A stretch of 9,020 bases of DNA, taken from Verrucomicrobiota bacterium (GTDB lineage Bacteria > Verrucomicrobiota > Verrucomicrobiia > Opitutales > Opitutaceae). Where the stretch lies: NCBI GenBank assembly GCA_023447015.1, contig JAEXPG010000515.1:1-9020 (forward strand), in the 5' to 3' direction. A program made the translations under genes and the position numbers. The notes beneath the pieces are model-generated. The model saw nothing but the letters and a program-made list of their open reading frames with translations. It searched no databases and had not been told where the DNA came from. Each line of letters starts with the position of its first letter. The stretch's first letter is position 1. Shown piece after piece: positions 6,184-9,020 of the stretch.

Positions 6184-7893
6184 TCACTGCCCGCAGCGAA
6201 CACCGATGAGTTCGGGGTGGACGTCTCCGGCGAGGACGAGGTCGAGGAGGAACGGACCGCGGTGGGCGAGCATCTCGCGGATCGCGGGTGCGATCTCGGC
6301 CGGGGTCTCGACGCGGCGTCCGGCGACGCCCATCCCTCGCGCCATCTCGACGAAACCGAGGGCGGGCTTCGAGAGGTCGAAGCAGGTCGGAAACTCGTGA
6401 GGCGGGACGCCTGCCTCGTGCCACCATTGCTGGATGTTCAGCTGGAGCAGCTTGTACGAGGCGTTGTTGCAGACGACGAACTTGGCCGGGAGGTTGTGCC
6501 GTGCCGCGGTCCACAGCGCCTGGATCGTGTACATCGCGCCGCCGTCGCCGCTGAAACCGATGACTGTCCGCCCCGGGTTCAGAACCTGGAGCCCGATCGC
6601 ACCAGGAAAGCCGACGCCGAGAGAACCACCACGGGTTTGGAGAAAGTCGCCGGGGGTGCGGGGTGGAAGGTAGCGGGTGAGCGCCGGGGAGTTGGTCAGC
6701 GCCTCGTCGAAGATGATCGCATCGGCCGGAGCCTGCTTTGTGAGTTCGCGCATGAATGGCGCGGAGACCATCGGCGTGCGCTCGGCGTGGGCGGTGTCCG
6801 CGTTCCGGGCCTGCTCGTCGGCGGATCGTTTGGTGGCGGCGAGTGCGGCAGCTCGTTGGGCGGCGGCGGCCTTCTGCGCCGGGGCGAGCTTGGCGGCCAA
6901 GGCGGTGGCGAGGGCAGCGAGGGAGAGCTTGGGGTCGCTGACGACGCCGAGGTCGACCCGGTGGTTCTTGGCGATCTCGTAGGCGTTGAGGTCGAAGTGG
7001 ACGATTTTGGCCGAGGCGGCGAACACCTCGCCCAGCTCCGGAAACACCTCGGGCACGATGTAGGTGCCGACGATCAGGATACCATCGCCGCGGGCGAGGA
7101 TCGGTTTGCTGGCCGCACCGAACATGTGGCCGGTCTGACCGCGGTAGAGCGGGTGGTCGTAGGCGATGTTCAGCTCGCCGGAGTCGACGCCGTAGACCTC
7201 GGCGCCGAGCAACTCGGCGACCGCGACGAGCTCCGCCTGGGCTCCGGAGTAAGCGACGCCGTCGCCAACGAAGATCATCGGGGTCGTCGCACCGGCGAGC
7301 GCATCAGCTGCTTGCGCGATCAAATCCGGAGCGGGCGCGACACGCGTGGACGGAAGGCTGGTCGGCCGAACCACCTCCGACGTTTCCTGGTCGAGGATGT
7401 CCTGCGGAAGGCAGAGGTAGACGGGGCCCATCGGGGGCGTCGCGGCGATCTTGATCGCGCGGCGCAGCATCCGGAGGAGCGAACTCGGGTCCTGCACGAC
7501 GGCGGACCATTTGCAGACGGGCTCGCAGAGGGCGACCAAATCGCCGGCCATCTGCGCGTCCATCGCGGCGAACTTGATGCCGGCATCGCCACCGATCACC
7601 ACGAGGGGCGAGTGACCGCGCTTCGCCTGGTAGAGGGCGCCGATGGCGTTGCCCACCCCGGGCGTGCTGTGGAGCTGCACCAGCGTCGGTCGGCGCGAGG
7701 CGCGGGCGTAGGCGTCGGCGGCGAGCACCGCGACCGATTCCTGGAGGGTCAGGATGTAGCGGAACTGGGGGAACTCGCGAAGGGCGTCGAGAAAGCCCTG
7801 TTCGACGGTTCCGGGATTGCCGAACATCACCGTCATGCCGTCGGCGATGAACTGCTCGAGGATGGCCCTGCGTCCGGGTTGGCTGGCGCTCAT
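6184..7893 (-). CDS. Thiamine-diphosphate enzyme, benzoylformate decarboxylase-like, 569 aa
   Basis: A ThDP/Mg-dependent enzyme of the decarboxylase/acetolactate-synthase superfamily, expected to cleave or form bonds next to a 2-oxo group. Three domains are visible. The Pyr domain has FGNPGTVEQGFL (24-35), the cofactor-activating Glu52 in YILTLQES (46-53), and LHSTPGVGNAIGAL (74-87). A central domain follows, with GPVYLCLPQDILD and DHPLYRGQTGH. The PP domain carries GDG-24 residues-NN at about 449-477, the ThDP/Mg motif. The first 90 residues resemble Pseudomonas benzoylformate decarboxylase closely: Glu52 and His75 match its Glu47 and His70, while its Ser26 is Thr29 here. It is about 40 residues longer than that enzyme (528 aa), partly from an Ala/Lys/Arg-rich linker between the central and PP domains. 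ATG 7893 was chosen because family similarity starts there; 91 bases separate it from the DJ-1-like gene. Benzoylformate as substrate is not proven; another 2-oxo acid decarboxylase or carboligase is equally possible. Confidence 0.9.
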   Translation of the reverse strand: MSASQPGRRAILEQFIADGMTVMFGNPGTVEQGFLDALREFPQFRYILTLQESVAVLAADAYARASRRPTLVQLHSTPGVGNAIGALYQAKRGHSPLVVIGGDAGIKFAAMDAQMAGDLVALCEPVCKWSAVVQDPSSLLRMLRRAIKIAATPPMGPVYLCLPQDILDQETSEVVRPTSLPSTRVAPAPDLIAQAADALAGATTPMIFVGDGVAYSGAQAELVAVAELLGAEVYGVDSGELNIAYDHPLYRGQTGHMFGAASKPILARGDGILIVGTYIVPEVFPELGEVFAASAKIVHFDLNAYEIAKNHRVDLGVVSDPKLSLAALATALAAKLAPAQKAAAAQRAAALAATKRSADEQARNADTAHAERTPMVSAPFMRELTKQAPADAIIFDEALTNSPALTRYLPPRTPGDFLQTRGGSLGVGFPGAIGLQVLNPGRTVIGFSGDGGAMYTIQALWTAARHNLPAKFVVCNNASYKLLQLNIQQWWHEAGVPPHEFPTCFDLSKPALGFVEMARGMGVAGRRVETPAEIAPAIREMLAHRGPFLLDLVLAGDVHPELIGVRCGQ

Positions 7894-7984
7894 GGGTGTA
7901 GAGGCGACCGTGGACGAGGCCGCGAACCGGGGTAGCGGTCGCGACCTCGTCGTGGCGAGGTGGCCGGGTGGAAGGAACCGGGCT
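7894..7984 (-). other. Longest intercistronic gap, with crossing inverted repeats
   Basis: This 91-base spacer, the largest within the gene row, holds two perfect 7-base inverted repeats: GCGACCG (7904-7910) with CGGTCGC (7936-7942), and GACGAGG (7913-7919) with CCTCGTC (7945-7951). They cross rather than nest, so the RNA could form one hairpin or the other. A 10-base palindrome GGTCGCGACC (7937-7946) overlaps both right arms. There is no T-run, so it is not a typical intrinsic terminator. In DNA this GC-rich, chance pairing is quite possible. Confidence 0.3.
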
Positions 7985-8812
7985 TTACCAGCCGTAGCGG
8001 CGGAGCCCGTTTTCGAGGACAGCAACGAGCAGTTCGCCCGTCTTGTAGGAGTCGGCAGTCGAGCGCCCGGTGATGAAGGGGTAGTCGACGAGGGCGGAGA
8101 CGTTGCGGCCGACGTTGCCGTGGAAGCCGCCGTCGGGGCCGGTGGCGTCGCGGAGGATGTACTCCAAGGTGTACGGCGGCGGGCCCATGTTGAGATCCGT
8201 GCCGAGGAAACCGGTGCCGTCGTGGTAGTCGTACTCGATCGGATGGCCGGTGACGTGCTTGCCCCAGAGGAGACTCTTGCGGAGGTGGTAGTCGCGGGCG
8301 AACGCCAGGCAGGCCACGCCGTAGCACTCGGCGGCGATGGGCTGGCCGGCCTTGTAGAACCCGAGGATCAGGTCGTGGACGCGCTGGTTGTTGACCATGT
8401 CGACGATCGGACCGGAACCGCCGACCAGGATGATCGCGGCGTAGTCGGCCGTGAGCTTCTCGAGCGCCGCGTCGACGGCGTCGTTGTAGCGCTCGAAGTC
8501 ACGGATGAAGGTGGGCGAGCTCGGGTAGGGACGCTCGGGCAGGAGCTGGGCGAGCGAGAGCGGGTGGTCGAGACGCGACGAGGCCTCGAGCGCCTTCACC
8601 TTCGCGGCCATCGCCTCGGACGTGACCGGCTTGCCGAGCGGCGGGTCGACGTAGACCGGGTCCATGCTGGGCGGGAGCGCGTGCGCGCGCCGCCCTTTCG
8701 GGGTGGCGAAGGTCACGGCATAGCCGGCCTTCTCCACGGTTTCCAACGGGCCGACGAGCTCTTCGCCCCAGTAGCCGAATTCCGAAAGAACGATCAGGAT
8801 GCTTTTCTTCAT
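7985..8812 (-). CDS. DJ-1/PfpI-family protein, Hsp31-like length, 275 aa
   Basis: Member of the DJ-1/PfpI (class I glutamine-amidotransferase-like) superfamily, which includes chaperones, proteases, glyoxalases and isonitrile hydratases. Seen: strand 1 KSILIVLSEFGYWGEEL (3-19) with the usual acidic residue(s) at 17-18, VTFATPKG (33-40), a long insertion at about 45-118, AAIILVGGSGPIVDM (125-139), and the nucleophile elbow AECYGVACLA (161-170) with Cys163. At 275 residues it matches Hsp31-type proteins (about 280) rather than DJ-1 (189) or PfpI (166). Hsp31-type proteins normally have His directly after the Cys, giving a Cys-His-Asp/Glu triad; here that residue is Tyr164. His190 (TGHP), His197 and a C-terminal HGNVGRN motif (231-237) are other candidates. 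It is the first gene of the row; the ATG at 8812 is clear, with about 208 bases upstream free of genes. It might detoxify or hydrolyse a reactive carbonyl made by the pathway, which is inference only. Confidence 0.88.
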   Translation of the reverse strand: MKKSILIVLSEFGYWGEELVGPLETVEKAGYAVTFATPKGRRAHALPPSMDPVYVDPPLGKPVTSEAMAAKVKALEASSRLDHPLSLAQLLPERPYPSSPTFIRDFERYNDAVDAALEKLTADYAAIILVGGSGPIVDMVNNQRVHDLILGFYKAGQPIAAECYGVACLAFARDYHLRKSLLWGKHVTGHPIEYDYHDGTGFLGTDLNMGPPPYTLEYILRDATGPDGGFHGNVGRNVSALVDYPFITGRSTADSYKTGELLVAVLENGLRRYGW

Positions 8813-9020
8813 GCGAGGACAGTCCGTACAGAGTAGTTAATGTAAGGAGACACCGTGGGGTGAGTGTCCTGTGCAAGAGAACGAGTCCGATGGCAGTTGT
8901 GAGGTTTCTCCGGAATCGCAACCGCGGAACGCGGAACGATGGGGAAGGAATTAGGCCTCCGGATGGGCTGTGCGCTCCGAACTAATTTGGTGCATACACG
9001 AGTCGCGGTTTTTACGGAGG
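8813..9020 (-). promoter_or_regulatory. Gene-free upstream region of the row, likely control region
   Basis: I see no convincing gene here. It is less GC-biased than the coding DNA, with A/T-rich islands near 8831-8845 and 8981-8995, as expected for a region holding the promoter of the leftward genes. I could not find a -35/-10 pair with good sequence and spacing: TTGCAC (minus strand, near 8871-8876) has no partner at 16-18 bases. Two dyads are visible: AGGAGACAC (8845-8853) against GTGTCCT (8864-8870), pairing with a two-base bulge, and AATTAG (8949-8954) against CTAATT (8982-8987). Either could be an operator; neither is proven. The promoter assignment rests on position. Confidence 0.35.

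Noticed and set aside
6163..7935. A long plus-strand open frame (590 codons) opposite the ThDP gene.
   Set aside because: Its product is a low-complexity mix of Gly, Ala, Val, Asp, Glu and Arg with no recognisable domain, and the minus strand holds clear ThDP motifs. GC-rich codon use on the true strand removes stops from the opposite one.
7894..8025. Upstream start at 8025 for the ThDP enzyme, adding 44 residues.
   Set aside because: The extra residues overlap the end of the DJ-1-like gene and have no family similarity; the Pyr domain begins right after the ATG at 7893.
1..9020. CRISPR arrays, insertion sequences, tRNA or rRNA genes, intrinsic terminators.
   Set aside because: I saw no regularly spaced repeats, transposase motifs, terminal inverted repeats with target duplications, tRNA-like cloverleaf, rRNA-like stretch, or hairpin followed by a T-run on either strand.

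Overview
The window is GC-rich DNA from a Gram-negative bacterium: three encoded proteins look like outer-membrane beta-barrels. Ten genes lie head to tail on the minus strand, so transcription runs from right to left. The longest gap between them is 91 bases, most are 5 to 61 bases, and I see no gene of any support on the plus strand. None of the ten start codons has a Shine-Dalgarno sequence; each follows a C/T-rich leader instead. High GC, outer-membrane porins and leaderless-like or SD-free starts together fit an Opitutaceae-type Verrucomicrobiota, but this is an inference and other GC-rich Gram-negative phyla are possible.

Layout in transcription order. Positions 9020-8813 hold no gene and probably carry the upstream control region. 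Then come a long DJ-1/PfpI-family protein (8812-7985) and a thiamine-diphosphate enzyme resembling benzoylformate decarboxylase (7893-6184). Next is an OprB-family porin (6145-4805), followed by a stand-alone NTF2/SnoaL-like protein (4787-4350) and a protein with two fused SnoaL-like domains (4317-3451). Two small, mutually different outer-membrane beta-barrel proteins follow (3445-2747 and 2712-1936). Then come a single SnoaL-like protein (1874-1446), another NTF2-like protein (1423-1037), and a GMC-family FAD oxidoreductase (from 1008) whose C-terminal part runs off the left edge.

Taken together this reads as one transcriptional unit for uptake and conversion of a small organic compound. 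The porin and two barrels would deal with the outer membrane. The GMC enzyme would oxidise an alcohol. The ThDP enzyme would cleave or form a C-C bond next to a carbonyl, most likely decarboxylating a 2-oxo acid. The DJ-1-type protein could handle a reactive carbonyl. The five NTF2/SnoaL-fold domains could be small isomerases, cyclases, hydratases or binding proteins. I do not recognise this gene combination as a characterised pathway, and the substrate cannot be read from the sequence. The unusual points are the density of NTF2-fold domains, the internally duplicated SnoaL protein, the altered Cys motif of the DJ-1 protein, and the uniformly pyrimidine-rich translation starts.
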